Part shown: positions 34,601 through 43,074 of the stretch, piece by piece
Numbering within the stretch: the first letter of the stretch is position 1
Layout of the letters: each line of letters starts with the position of its first letter
Translations under genes and position numbers: made by a program
The notes under the pieces: model-generated
Told to the model about the DNA's origin: nothing
Seen by the model: the letters and a program-made list of their open reading frames with translations, nothing else
Database searches by the model: none
DNA from: Breznakibacter sp047600785
Lineage (GTDB): Bacteria; Bacteroidota; Bacteroidia; Bacteroidales; Marinilabiliaceae
Direction of reading: 5' to 3'
DNA: 64,000 nucleotides
Assembly: GCA_047600785.1 (NCBI GenBank)
Contig: JASGKH010000001.1
Location: forward strand, 1,116,001 to 1,180,000

Positions 34601-35577
34601 ACCGCATGAAGATGTTCTATCCCGGACGCGGATTATGGATGCCGTCGTTGATCCCTAACGAACCGTCGGCGGCCGTCTTCATTGGCTTTACCATCAACCA
34701 CAAAGATGCAAACCCTTACACGTTGTCGAAGGTCAAACTTCGCTTTGCAGTGGGCGATGGCCGTAAGTATATGCAGTTGGCTTTGTCGGGTGACCAAGGG
34801 GCGATCGTTGAAAGGGCGATCGGCAATAGCCATTCGATGAGCCACTACGACCAGCAGATCATCCTTCGCACATGGGACGAAAAGATGAAACAACGTCAAT
34901 CCGACCGCGTGACGCGTTACATCGTTTCGGGCAATATCCTCCAAGCGGCATCCGACTACAAAGGCAAGCTGATCGAATACACCCTGCGTGATGGAGGTAA
35001 GGCTAAAGGCATCCTGATGCCCGAAGGTTGGGAGGCCGACAAAGGCACATCGGTGGTGAAAGTCCCCATCGCCAAACTCTCCCGCTACATCAAAAACATC
35101 AGCGGCAACACCATGATCCTGCTCACCAACGGCGTGGTGTTACAGAACGACCGTGGCCGGTTCAAACTCATCGCTCCCAACGGATCGAAAAACAAACCGC
35201 TCTATACCGACACTGACTTGGTTGAATTGGCTATTGGTTCCGATGGGTTCAACAAGGTCAGCTCCAACATGGTGGCTTACTTTCAACCCGACAACTTGGA
35301 TCGCCTGATCCATATCCTTCAGGACAAGTTCTCCATGTCGGTGGAGATGCCGCGTACCATGTACGAACTCATCTTTGAAGATGAAGACACCAAAGAAGCG
35401 ATGGACGTAACCGATCCCGATGAACTATGGGCACGTGAACAATACGAAAAGGACAAGAAGCGGTATTACGAGCGTGTTGGCCGCAAAAGTCCTTCACCTA
35501 CCAAGAAAAGCGAAGGTGTGGCTTTGTCGCTGGCCATGGCCTTGCAATTAGAGATGGAAATGGAATTCGAATTTTAA
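31690..35577 (+). CDS. Strawberry-notch-type superfamily 2 helicase
   Basis: 1,295 residues. The AAA part has Walker A VGDQTGIGKGRVAAAMI (about 168-184), Walker B/DExH IIIMDEAHNASGD (about 290) and motif III LSATFAKTP (about 320). The helicase C-half shows RGRINRTGQ (about 683), the equivalent of motif VI. Such SNO helicases are common in Bacteroidota phages and plasmids, typically beside a DNA methyltransferase as here, and are thought to act on incoming or replicating DNA. The last 18 residues are ALSLAMALQLEMEMEFEF, a near-copy of the methyltransferase N-terminal tag. Probable operon with its two neighbours. Confidence 0.82.
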   Translation: MRYQVNTTPNKRHPQRSKVEITFIKRPIPPLVETLVFWGFQPDKAYKKYTAFVADLSVKEPQTWENFFKHYGYKPSKGGLGMPYIPVSEEGFILETHVPDSMSEETHIAARKIKKHLGGNVFGFVQKKLGYKTSDELEKALSAEQIDAVALAIYNIEFRRQSLIVGDQTGIGKGRVAAAMIRYANQQGKIPIFISEKPNLFSDIYRDLADIGSSHLVPFIVNANEAKTKVKDAEGVVMYEPDPVGVQTEIFKSQKLPKRYDVVLATYSQFNQPEKKPIKPLFLSEIARDNIIIMDEAHNASGDSQTGGFLMGTLKNASGVVFLSATFAKTPKNMPIYAIKTCMVEANMTNEELINSIDRGGVALQEILSAQLVAEGQMIRRERTFEGIEVDYVTLEEHAREHAAIADKVTGIVRDIIAFQNDHVKEAVKEMDASVKMAGGEVSTTKGTSQAGIDNQPYFSKVFNVVNQLLLSIKAEDVARDAIRSLKAGRKPVIAFANTMGAFLDELAEVSGGEIISTDFKYVLYKGLKSVLKITKTNFKGEKAYEYLEPALLGDDAVAEYSRILREIDKVSTGITISPIDRIVQIIEDAGFRVAEVTGRNIMVQFSGKETGTIVARKKVATNDAFRKFNDNEVDCLLINQSGSTGASAHAIVTRKVPKHQVKQREMIVLQAELDINTEVQKRGRINRTGQILKPRYRYIASAIPAEKRLQMMLQRKLRSLDANTTSNQKANQNQIGEQTDWLNKYGDKIVADYLLENYDINEILGKPLGDIPEIREGGAQKVSGRVAILSIEDQEKFYTEMAVRYKDYETYLKQCDEYDLEVEAMPLDAIVVSEKVLKAGKGGKSAFGKDSILRTCDCANLKKPFSQSQIEELVAGVLEGKTGSEYTEHIMEGMRSHLDGMLEDELEHIDEKIELLKSRITDEKKYKKLLAPSEKEAYYHDRVKEIEQSRDEMIKTEREKTSRLKQALAHRMKMFYPGRGLWMPSLIPNEPSAAVFIGFTINHKDANPYTLSKVKLRFAVGDGRKYMQLALSGDQGAIVERAIGNSHSMSHYDQQIILRTWDEKMKQRQSDRVTRYIVSGNILQAASDYKGKLIEYTLRDGGKAKGILMPEGWEADKGTSVVKVPIAKLSRYIKNISGNTMILLTNGVVLQNDRGRFKLIAPNGSKNKPLYTDTDLVELAIGSDGFNKVSSNMVAYFQPDNLDRLIHILQDKFSMSVEMPRTMYELIFEDEDTKEAMDVTDPDELWAREQYEKDKKRYYERVGRKSPSPTKKSEGVALSLAMALQLEMEMEFEF

Positions 35578-35587
35578 CAGAAAATAC

Positions 35588-35823
35588 TTCGCAAAATGAA
35601 ACTCACAATTGGCAATTACATCGAGAAATCGAATGGCATCGACTTCTCAAAACTAGACAAAGGGGACTTCTTCAAAATGAAGCACCCCGAGATAAAGACT
35701 ATCATCAAAAACATGGATGACGCCGAAAATGAAGCCGACCGGCAACGGATCGAAGAATATCCTGAACAGTTACCTCAAAAGGCTCAACGACGATATTGCG
35801 GCCAATCCGGCTGCCTTTCATGA
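35588..35823 (+). CDS. N-terminal part of the RecA-fold ATPase (frame 1, before a frameshift)
   Basis: CDS from the ATG at 35596, inside a CGCAAAATG box (35588-35598), 18 bases after the helicase stop. MKLTIGNYIEKSNGIDFSKL reads naturally to DRQRIEEY (about 35,759); afterwards the sensible sequence LNSYLKRLNDDIAANPAAFH is in the +1 frame while this frame ends at 35,823. One surplus C in TATCCTGAAC (about 35,758-35,767) would account for it. It belongs with 35717-37294. Confidence 0.6.
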
Positions 35824-37294
35824 AGGGGCAGAATCGGACAAGCGCAAAACCAAACAAAAAAACTTAAAAACAAAAAAACTAAATACCCCCAAACGTGAGC
35901 GAAAGGACAAAGCTCCCAGACCGGCTAAGGCACCCAAAGAGCGTAAAAAGCGATTACCCAAAATAAAAAACAAAAAGCCCAAGTTTAAGCAGGGGCAGAT
36001 GTTTTATGAGTACAAGGGAGATAACATCATCCGCATGGCAAAGATCGTCTCCGTTGAACACGGCGAAACCGGAGAGCCTATGTACATCACCGACGACAAC
36101 CTCCGCACCAAGGAAAGCATCATGACGGCTTTGATTAAGTCAAAAACGGCCTCAGTGGATAAACAGTTACCATTCCATTCTGAGAAAGTACCCATTGAGC
36201 TTGGTTTTCTGCGACGCTTTACGGCATTGGATGGTAAAACGAAAACGCATGATGAGATACTCACCCTGCTCAAATCGCTACAAACGGCCATTGTGGAACG
36301 TCGGATCAGAAAGACATCATCCTATGCGTCATATATCGAAGACATGCAGAATTCGTTGCTTCGTTTGGAGGAAGCCTCCAGAAGTGGCGGCATCTTGGTA
36401 GAATTCCCCAAGCAAAAGCTGGAGGAATTAAAAGCTGTTACCAGTGGCGTATCGACCATGCCGGCAGTACAAGCCATCAAAGCCTTTTTGAAGATTCAGG
36501 GAAAAACAGGTGTGAAGGAAGAAGCGAAAAAACTGTTTGAGAAAATTTCATCGGCAAAACCTTATCTGAATGCGTCCAATTCCCTCCACGCCCAATTAAA
36601 GGTCATTGCCAAATCGTTGGATGATTATATCAGTGGCAATAGCGATAAAGTCAGGGTGACTTCAGCTGAACTGAACGGTTTGATGGGTTTAGCTGGCATT
36701 GATGAGATTGGGACGCCAAGTGCAGCCAAATTAAAGTCCGGCACCGCCATGCGGTCAACCGACTTTGCCCAAAACGACTTTTACCCAATGGGTATTACCG
36801 GAAAATGGAAGCAGCTGTTGGGAAGTATTTGTGAACCATTCCGGTTGATGGTTTATGGTAAAGGTGGCAGTGGTAAATCAACACTTTGCTTGGAATTTGC
36901 GCATTACTTGGCCGATCAAATGGGTAAAACCGTCCTTTTTGTGGCCAACGAAGAGGGCTTTGGTGCAACCCTGAAGGAAAAGCTCAAACGCCTTAAAGCC
37001 TCTCACCCCGATTTGTATGTCGTTGATGATTTGCCATCTGATCTGTCAAAATACGACATTGTGTTTTTGGATAGTGCAGACAGTTTGCGACTTTCACCGC
37101 AAGAGGCAGAGCAGCTTTGCAAAAAGCACCCAAAGCTTAGCTTGGTGACAATTCATAAGGTTACTAAAACTGGCAGCTTCCGTGGTAGCGCAGAGTGGGA
37201 ACATGATTGCGATACTTCGGTGGTTGTGACCAATGGGACTGCGAAGGCTGAGAAGAATAGGTTTGGTGGAAATGGGGAGATAGGGGTGTTTTAG
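35717..37294 (+). CDS. RecA-fold P-loop ATPase of the element (main part)
   Basis: Real coding probably starts at 35,596 in frame 1 and joins this frame at about 35,762, giving about 565 residues. Parts: N-terminal helical region, a Lys/Arg-rich linker made largely by an A-tract repeat, a small beta domain (FKQGQMFYEYKGDNIIRMAK), a helical middle, and a C-terminal RecA-like ATPase with Walker A YGKGGSGKSTLCLEF (about 381-395 of this frame), EEG switch (FVANEEGFG) and Walker B KYDIVFLDSAD (about 443-453). It resembles RadA/DnaB-like ATPases. It might be a replication/recombination ATPase; a genome-packaging role is only a possibility. A long hairpin terminator closes the operon. Confidence 0.65.
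   Translation: MTPKMKPTGNGSKNILNSYLKRLNDDIAANPAAFHEGAESDKRKTKQKNLKTKKLNTPKRERKDKAPRPAKAPKERKKRLPKIKNKKPKFKQGQMFYEYKGDNIIRMAKIVSVEHGETGEPMYITDDNLRTKESIMTALIKSKTASVDKQLPFHSEKVPIELGFLRRFTALDGKTKTHDEILTLLKSLQTAIVERRIRKTSSYASYIEDMQNSLLRLEEASRSGGILVEFPKQKLEELKAVTSGVSTMPAVQAIKAFLKIQGKTGVKEEAKKLFEKISSAKPYLNASNSLHAQLKVIAKSLDDYISGNSDKVRVTSAELNGLMGLAGIDEIGTPSAAKLKSGTAMRSTDFAQNDFYPMGITGKWKQLLGSICEPFRLMVYGKGGSGKSTLCLEFAHYLADQMGKTVLFVANEEGFGATLKEKLKRLKASHPDLYVVDDLPSDLSKYDIVFLDSADSLRLSPQEAEQLCKKHPKLSLVTIHKVTKTGSFRGSAEWEHDCDTSVVVTNGTAKAEKNRFGGNGEIGVF
35848..35883 (+). repeat. A-tract repeat, copy 5 (inside coding sequence)
   Basis: CAAACAAAAAAACTTAAAAAC then AAAAAAACTAAA, read as KQKNLKTKKLN in the ATPase gene; nearly identical to copies 2 and 3. 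Confidence 0.6.
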
Positions 37295-37317
37295 AGAATT
37301 CAATCGCCACTTCGATA

Positions 37318-37373
37318 AACACAACAAAACCGGCAATAGATAGCAAATATTGCCAGTTTTGTTGTGTTTTTAT
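37318..37373. terminator. Long-stem terminator at the end of the viral part
   Basis: AACACAACAAAAC-CGGCAATA pairs with TATTGCC-AGTTTTGTTGTGTT (one bulge), loop about 9 bases, followed by TTTTATTT. It separates the viral operon from the defence block. Confidence 0.8.
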
Positions 37374-38104
37374 TTATGCCTCAAATTGTGATTTCTCGGT
37401 AAAGAGCATTTGCCATTCCATGGATAAAGATTAGGCAGAGAGCAAAAAATGTCCAGTTTTTTGAACGGAATATTTGACTGTGAACAATTCATTAAGGCCG
37501 ACAAAGACGGCATTGTGTAGCGCAACGAAAGTTATTAGCCGAAAAGGCAAAGGCCCCCTTCTGCACAACTCCAGTAAACCTTCCATTGCAGACCATGAGC
37601 CAAACAGCTCCAATACTGTATGTGTTTAAGTTCTTTTTGCGGTTGAAACGTGCCGCCATGAGCACTCAAAAAACAGGAGCAGATTTACAGGCGAGTTCAA
37701 TCTGACCTTTAAAAACAAATAACAACCAGATGAAATTGAGTTTTACCATACAAAACTGGTTACGTTAATTACTTTATCGAGTGATATTGATTGAATACTA
37801 TGAAATTAGAAGGCATTTGCCATTAAATGACGTAATTTTAGTTACTTTAAAAACCAATTAATGACGATTAGGGTACTTTAATTGAGGCTAAGGTACTTCA
37901 AGAACTTTGTAAGCGTTAAGCCTACAAATCTATATGACAACAATTTAATCCCATTGAAGTAACTAAAGTTTGGATAATGTAGGTTATCCCATTAAAATCA
38001 ACCTATTTCATACACTTCCATTCAGTCAAAAACTGGTTGTTTGGCATTTATATCTCATATATTGTGATATATTTGTGAATCTATTTTGAAAAATTAAATA
38101 CAAA
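37374..38104. other. AT-rich gap with degenerate repeats before BREX
   Basis: 731 bases without a supported gene. Between 37,765 and 37,970 the words TTACTTTAA (about 37,842), GGTACTTTAA (37,872), GGTACTTCAA (37,892) and, inverted, AAGTAACTAAAGT (about 37,957) recur. AAAACTGGTT occurs twice (about 37,752 and 38,029). These may be regulator sites, remains of an insertion junction or an origin-like array; I cannot tell. Confidence 0.4.
38049..38075 (+). promoter_or_regulatory. Promoter and operator of the BREX operon
   Basis: TATATTTG at 38,068-38,075 is an exact -7 element (TAnnTTTG), 29 bases before the regulator's ATG; a TTTG at 38,040 is 24 rather than 19 bases upstream. A dyad TATATC (38,049-38,054) / GATATA (38,066-38,071) overlaps it and is a natural site for autoregulation by the HTH protein. 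Confidence 0.5.
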
Positions 38105-38320
38105 ATGAACAGAATCAAGGAGGTTCTTGAAGATAAAGGAATTAAACAAACTTGGCTAGCGGAAAAGCTAGGCAAAAGCTTCAATATGGTTAACTCCTAC
38201 GTGCAGAATAGAAGACAACCTACTCTGGAAGTACTTTATAAAATTGCCGAACTCTTACATGTTGAAGCAAAAGAGCTTTTGGTTAATAATAATGAGATTG
38301 AAAAGGGAGGGGAATCGTGA
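38105..38320 (+). CDS. XRE-family regulator of the BREX operon
   Basis: 71-residue single-domain helix-turn-helix protein (VLEDKGIKQTWLAEKLGKSF, MVNSYVQNRRQPTLEVLYKI). First gene of the BREX operon; its TGA overlaps the GTG of brxA, so they are translated together. BREX loci in other bacteria often carry the larger WYL-domain regulator BrxR; here the small XRE protein probably takes that place and controls the operon through the overlapping dyad. Confidence 0.8.
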   Translation: MNRIKEVLEDKGIKQTWLAEKLGKSFNMVNSYVQNRRQPTLEVLYKIAELLHVEAKELLVNNNEIEKGGES

Positions 38321-38931
38321 AAAAGAGATACCAAACAGGATATAGCACACGGTCGTTAATGTTAAAAGAGTTTGATGCTATTTTAAGTTCTGTTGATGAT
38401 TTTGAGGCTTTTATTAGTGGCAATGAAAAAATCGACATTGATATTATTCCCGTTAATTCCGAACGGTCAAAAAAAATAGTACTCACTGAAGTTAATAAAA
38501 GAGTGCGTAGTCTTGCAAAACCCGTATTTCTTGAGCTGTTTATTAATGGTAGTCCTAAAGACAGAGCACTTGTGCTTTTTTATTCGGTTTGTAAAGCTTA
38601 CCAATTAATTCCTGATTTTGTAATTGATACAGTTTTGCCAAAGTGGTATAATATGGACAAGGAATTAACCTCATACGACTTTAAGGCATTTATTTTTAGG
38701 ATTTCAGAGAGCCATCCTGAGTTTGAATGTTTTACTGAGAAAAATCTAAGTAACATATCCAGTGCTACAATAAAGATTTTAAGAGAAGCTGGCATGCTAA
38801 ACAAAAACACCCTTGTTAAGATGGATTACAATGAGCGAATTTTGAAAGAAATAGTATGCAATGGCGATAGTTGGTTTTTAGAGGTGCTACTGTTAAACGA
38901 AAGTGAACGACAAGAAATTATTGGACAATGA
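38317..38931 (+). CDS. brxA: BREX protein BrxA (DUF1819)
   Basis: 204 residues, GTG start overlapping the regulator's stop. Small helical protein of the BrxA/DUF1819 family (YQTGYSTRSLMLKEFDAILS, FYSVCKAYQLIPDFVIDTVL). BrxA is a DNA-binding component of type I BREX. Its stop overlaps the brxB start by four bases. Identification rests on both sequence character and the complete gene order downstream. Confidence 0.85.
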   Translation: MKKRYQTGYSTRSLMLKEFDAILSSVDDFEAFISGNEKIDIDIIPVNSERSKKIVLTEVNKRVRSLAKPVFLELFINGSPKDRALVLFYSVCKAYQLIPDFVIDTVLPKWYNMDKELTSYDFKAFIFRISESHPEFECFTEKNLSNISSATIKILREAGMLNKNTLVKMDYNERILKEIVCNGDSWFLEVLLLNESERQEIIGQ

Positions 38932-39539
38932 TATATATAGATAAGATATATGATTTAATGGCTGACCGTGGTTTCCAAGAACCCATGACCGGGAACTTGT
39001 TTTTCCCAGCCTATATCTACACCTATCCTCCTGAGCAGGAATATGAAATTCGAGAGCAAATAGGTTTATTAATCGAAAAACTTAAAAGACCTAATCATTA
39101 CTTAGATTGTCTGGTTTTGAATATTTATCATGAATTAATTGAATTCTTAAAGTCAGAATCCTTTGCTGGAAAATCAATTTTTGATTCGGTTCTGGAGAAA
39201 GAAAAGGAAGACCCAGAAAGAGCTTTCTTATGGGTAAGAAATAAGCTTCAATCCGATAAGTTTATTAAATATTTCACTCAAAAAGTTCAAAGTCATTTTG
39301 AATCAAAAACTGAAAAAAAAGTATATCTGATTCTTTATGGTTTTGGAAGTTCATTTCCATATTTAAGAGCTTCTGAATTACTAAAGAAAACAGAACAGCT
39401 TATTAAGGATTTTAAAGTGATTATTTTTTATCCCGGTGAATATAAAGATGCCAAGTATAGCTTGTTCGGCATTTTAGATGATGATAACATGTACCGGGCA
39501 AACTATTTGAATAGACAATTAGGCGAATTAACCAAGTAA
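38928..39539 (+). CDS. brxB: BREX protein BrxB (DUF1788)
   Basis: 203 residues, usual size for BrxB/DUF1788. Recognisable features are the N-terminal FQEPMTGNLFFPAYIYTYPP, the central strand VYLILYGFGSSFPYLRASEL and the closing IIFYPGEYKDAKYSLFGILD. BrxB is essential in characterised type I BREX systems, though its biochemical function is unknown. The start overlaps brxA as ATGA-type coupling. Confidence 0.88.
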   Translation: MIYIDKIYDLMADRGFQEPMTGNLFFPAYIYTYPPEQEYEIREQIGLLIEKLKRPNHYLDCLVLNIYHELIEFLKSESFAGKSIFDSVLEKEKEDPERAFLWVRNKLQSDKFIKYFTQKVQSHFESKTEKKVYLILYGFGSSFPYLRASELLKKTEQLIKDFKVIIFYPGEYKDAKYSLFGILDDDNMYRANYLNRQLGELTK

Positions 39540-39560
39540 AGTCAGTAAACAATTACATAA

Positions 39561-42500
39561 ATGAAGATTCAAGAATTATACGACAGAGATATTGCAAGGA
39601 GAATTAATCCTGCCGTTGTGGTTAGTGAAATGGAAGAATACTTCATCAATCAGGAAATTGATGAGTATGTATTTACCCAAGGAATCACTAAAAACATTTA
39701 TAAGTTTTTAAATGCTGTAGCCAATAAAAAAGAAGGTAAAACAGGTGTCTGGATTAGCGGTTATTACGGTAGTGGTAAATCTCACTTTATTAAGTATTTG
39801 TTCTACTGTTTAAATCAGAAGTTTAGAGAAAAAGCATTTCATAGTTTTAAAGATTCTGTCAAAGATGTAGATCCTTTGGATGAGCCAAATATTGGACTTG
39901 TAACTAATCTTCAGAATAAGCTAAACAACTTATCAATTGCGGAAATAATATTTAACATTGATGCTGTTTCGGATAACAATGGAGAAAAAGACCGCATTAC
40001 TCGTGTTTTGCTCAATCAATTAAATGCTTTCAGGGGTTATAATGATTCGAATATTGCCTTGGCTCTTTATTTGGAAAAGCCGCTTGATAAAAAATGTAAG
40101 TTTGATGAATTTAAGAAAGAGATTAAAGCCACTTTAAAAGAAGATTGGGATGGCAACCAGATTGATTTTGTTGAAATGTACCTCAATGAAGTAATTGACA
40201 TTGCCAAGAAGTTTGACCCCTTATTGGATAAGGAATCTCTAAGGTCTGGAATTCTTAATCAAAACAAGGATTTTACCATTAAATTCCTGATTGAGGAACT
40301 AAAAGACTTTTTACTGACTAAAGATGAGAATTACAAGCTCCTGTTCCTAATTGATGAAGTATCTCAATATATTGGCTCTAACACTTCTTTATTGCTGAAT
40401 CTACAAACTATTGTAGAAGAAATTGGTTCGCAAATTGGCACTCAGGTATGGATTGTATGTACTGCACAACAAGATTTATCGAACCTGATTGATAATACAG
40501 ACAGCAAGACAGAAGATTTTGGAAAGATTTTAGGCCGCTTTGAAACCATGATTTCATTAGAAAGTCAAGATGCTGCCTTTATTACCAAGAAAAGGGTTTT
40601 GGATAAAAACTCAAATGGCATTGGTTCATTAAATGATTTCTACAAGGACAATAAAGGTGCTATTGAGAACCAATTTGTTTTTGACCATGACCTTTATGAA
40701 AATTATGGAGATAGAAATGATTTCACGTTGACATATCCTTTTATTCCATACCAGTTCAGGTTAATTTCTGATGTGTTTGAATCATTCAGCAATGTCGGCT
40801 ATGTGGGTGAAGGAGTTAAAAATACAGAAAGAGCAATTCTGGGTATTACTCATTACACCGCTAATTTATGTAAAGACAATGAGGTGGGATATTTTGTTCC
40901 ATTCGACCTGTTTTTTAATGAACAACTGGAAAAGAACCTAACCCATCATGCCAGAGGAATTCTGGATAGAGCTTATCACATTGAACAAGTTAAAACCGAG
41001 GTGTTTTCTCGCAGAGTGGTAAATGCTTTGTTTATGATTTCAAATTTAGGTGAATCGCAAAGTGTAAACTTCCCTGCAAATATTGAAAACCTTTCACTTT
41101 TATTAATGGATTCTGTTGATACCGCAAAGCTGGAGATGCAGAATAAAGTACAAAAGGTTTTAGATGTATTGGTATCTAAAAATATTATTCAGGTTTCTGA
41201 AGGAAAATATCGTTTCCTAAAAGAAGACGAAATTGAAGTTGCTCACCTAATTAAGAGTACCCCGGTAACCAATCAGGACAGATTGGATTATATATATACT
41301 GACCTTATAAGTAAAACAATAAAACCTAACCCATCAATAACTTCTTTTGGCAACCGAAACTTTAAGTTTTCGCTAAACATTGATGATAAGGAGGAATTAA
41401 GAACGGGTGATTTCAATGTTAAATTCTCAATTTATGATACAACTCCAATTGAAAATTTAGCACATGCCACCCCATCAAACAATTTGGTTGTTGGAATTAG
41501 CGAATGGTTGAAGAATGACAATGATTTAAAAGCTCAAATACTTGAGTATGTAAGAACTCAAAAGTATATACGCTTAAATTCATCATCTGCCACGGGCACA
41601 AGAACCGAGACATTAAATAATTTCAGGGAAACGAATAAGCTACTCCTAAAAGAGATTTTGCTTCGATTTGAAAAGGCATTTTTGAAGACACCTATTATTT
41701 CGAATAATCAGGTAATTGAATCGGAGGAGTTAAATGGTAATAATCCGGCTGCCCGTTTTGACGAGATGGTAAAACGGCACATGGAAAGTGTGTACCGAAA
41801 ACATAGTTTGAGCAATGGTTATGCTAAAACCAATGCCGATTTAATTGCAAATGCAAAATCAACACAAAAGCAAACCTACACCGACTTAAATCCGGCTGAA
41901 GAAGAGCTGAATTCAAAAATCGCTTTAATGGGTGAAGCTCCTGTGGTAGGCGATATTGTTAAGAACTTTGAAAAAGCTCCTTATGGGTGGAAAGATATTA
42001 GCACAATGGATATTCTGCTTGGGATAGCCAAAAAAGGACATCGACGCTTTGAGTGGAGAAATGAAGAAATTGATTTTGCTACTTATGCAGATAAAGCCTT
42101 GAACTCCCGTGAACGTGATGCTATTACCATTCATAAAGAAAAAGTTCATTCTCAAGACGAGATAAACAACTTTATTCATGTAGTTAACAATGAGATTTTT
42201 GCCGAAACATTAATCCCATCCAATACCTCTGATTTTAAAGAAGCTATTGAAGTTTTTAGAAAGAAATTATCGCCAAAAATTACATCGTTGAATCACTTAA
42301 AGGATGAATATGAAGCATATCCCTTTGCAACGCATCTGAAAAGCTTTCACCGTTCGTTAAGTGAAATATACAACGCCCGTAATCCTGAGCAAATTGCCGA
42401 ACAAACAATTGCTCAAAAAGACCAGCTAAAGCAAGCTCGTGATACATACATGTATGTGGAAGAATTCATTGAACACAACTTTAAAAGTTATGAGCAAATT

Positions 42501-43073
42501 GCTGGTTTTGTTGATTCTAACAAAAACAATTTTGCATCGTTGGACGAAACATTAATTGTTAAGGCCGATGATTTAGCGGATTATTTAAAACGTGACCATG
42601 AGCCTTGGGATAAGTTTCCGCAAATGAAAAAGGCTTTCAAAGAATTAAATGATGCCATTAAGGAACGTCTTAATTCGTTAAAAACAGAGGTCGTAAAAAC
42701 CTACGAAACCATTTTTGAAGAAATTACTGCCCGACAAAAAGAATTGGGTATTGATGCAGCCAATCTTACTACAAGTGCCGACTTTTATTTGCAAAAAATA
42801 AATAAGGAAACTCAAATAACGCAATTAGAGATATATGAACTAAAAGCGAATGAGTTTAGGGCTGAGAATTTAAAAAAGTTAGAGGATTATAAAGCACAGG
42901 AAGAAGCCAAAAAATCGGGTAAGACCTACGTTAGTAGTATCGATGTTTCTATTGCTGCCGAAATGCCCCCTACTACCATTGAGAATGAAGAACAGTTGGA
43001 TGAGTATCTCAAAAAACTGAAAGCCAAACTCATGGTAAAACTATCTAAGAATCAAAAACTTTGGTTGAGTTAA
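39561..43073 (+). CDS. brxC: BREX ATPase BrxC
   Basis: 1,170 residues, normal for BrxC, a large AAA+ ATPase of type I BREX. Walker A is WISGYYGSGKSHFIKYLFYC (about 65-84); the Walker B-like LLFLIDEVSQYIGSN lies at about residue 263. The N-terminus (MKIQELYDRDIARRINPAVV) is typical. The long C-terminal part is helical. Two bases separate its stop from pglX. It is needed for both methylation and exclusion in studied systems. Confidence 0.93.
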   Translation: MKIQELYDRDIARRINPAVVVSEMEEYFINQEIDEYVFTQGITKNIYKFLNAVANKKEGKTGVWISGYYGSGKSHFIKYLFYCLNQKFREKAFHSFKDSVKDVDPLDEPNIGLVTNLQNKLNNLSIAEIIFNIDAVSDNNGEKDRITRVLLNQLNAFRGYNDSNIALALYLEKPLDKKCKFDEFKKEIKATLKEDWDGNQIDFVEMYLNEVIDIAKKFDPLLDKESLRSGILNQNKDFTIKFLIEELKDFLLTKDENYKLLFLIDEVSQYIGSNTSLLLNLQTIVEEIGSQIGTQVWIVCTAQQDLSNLIDNTDSKTEDFGKILGRFETMISLESQDAAFITKKRVLDKNSNGIGSLNDFYKDNKGAIENQFVFDHDLYENYGDRNDFTLTYPFIPYQFRLISDVFESFSNVGYVGEGVKNTERAILGITHYTANLCKDNEVGYFVPFDLFFNEQLEKNLTHHARGILDRAYHIEQVKTEVFSRRVVNALFMISNLGESQSVNFPANIENLSLLLMDSVDTAKLEMQNKVQKVLDVLVSKNIIQVSEGKYRFLKEDEIEVAHLIKSTPVTNQDRLDYIYTDLISKTIKPNPSITSFGNRNFKFSLNIDDKEELRTGDFNVKFSIYDTTPIENLAHATPSNNLVVGISEWLKNDNDLKAQILEYVRTQKYIRLNSSSATGTRTETLNNFRETNKLLLKEILLRFEKAFLKTPIISNNQVIESEELNGNNPAARFDEMVKRHMESVYRKHSLSNGYAKTNADLIANAKSTQKQTYTDLNPAEEELNSKIALMGEAPVVGDIVKNFEKAPYGWKDISTMDILLGIAKKGHRRFEWRNEEIDFATYADKALNSRERDAITIHKEKVHSQDEINNFIHVVNNEIFAETLIPSNTSDFKEAIEVFRKKLSPKITSLNHLKDEYEAYPFATHLKSFHRSLSEIYNARNPEQIAEQTIAQKDQLKQARDTYMYVEEFIEHNFKSYEQIAGFVDSNKNNFASLDETLIVKADDLADYLKRDHEPWDKFPQMKKAFKELNDAIKERLNSLKTEVVKTYETIFEEITARQKELGIDAANLTTSADFYLQKINKETQITQLEIYELKANEFRAENLKKLEDYKAQEEAKKSGKTYVSSIDVSIAAEMPPTTIENEEQLDEYLKKLKAKLMVKLSKNQKLWLS

Positions 43074-43074
43074 T

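Noticed and set aside
37431..37613. 60-codon leftward frame in the gap before BREX
   Set aside because: No start context, no partner, no similarity I recognise; left unannotated.
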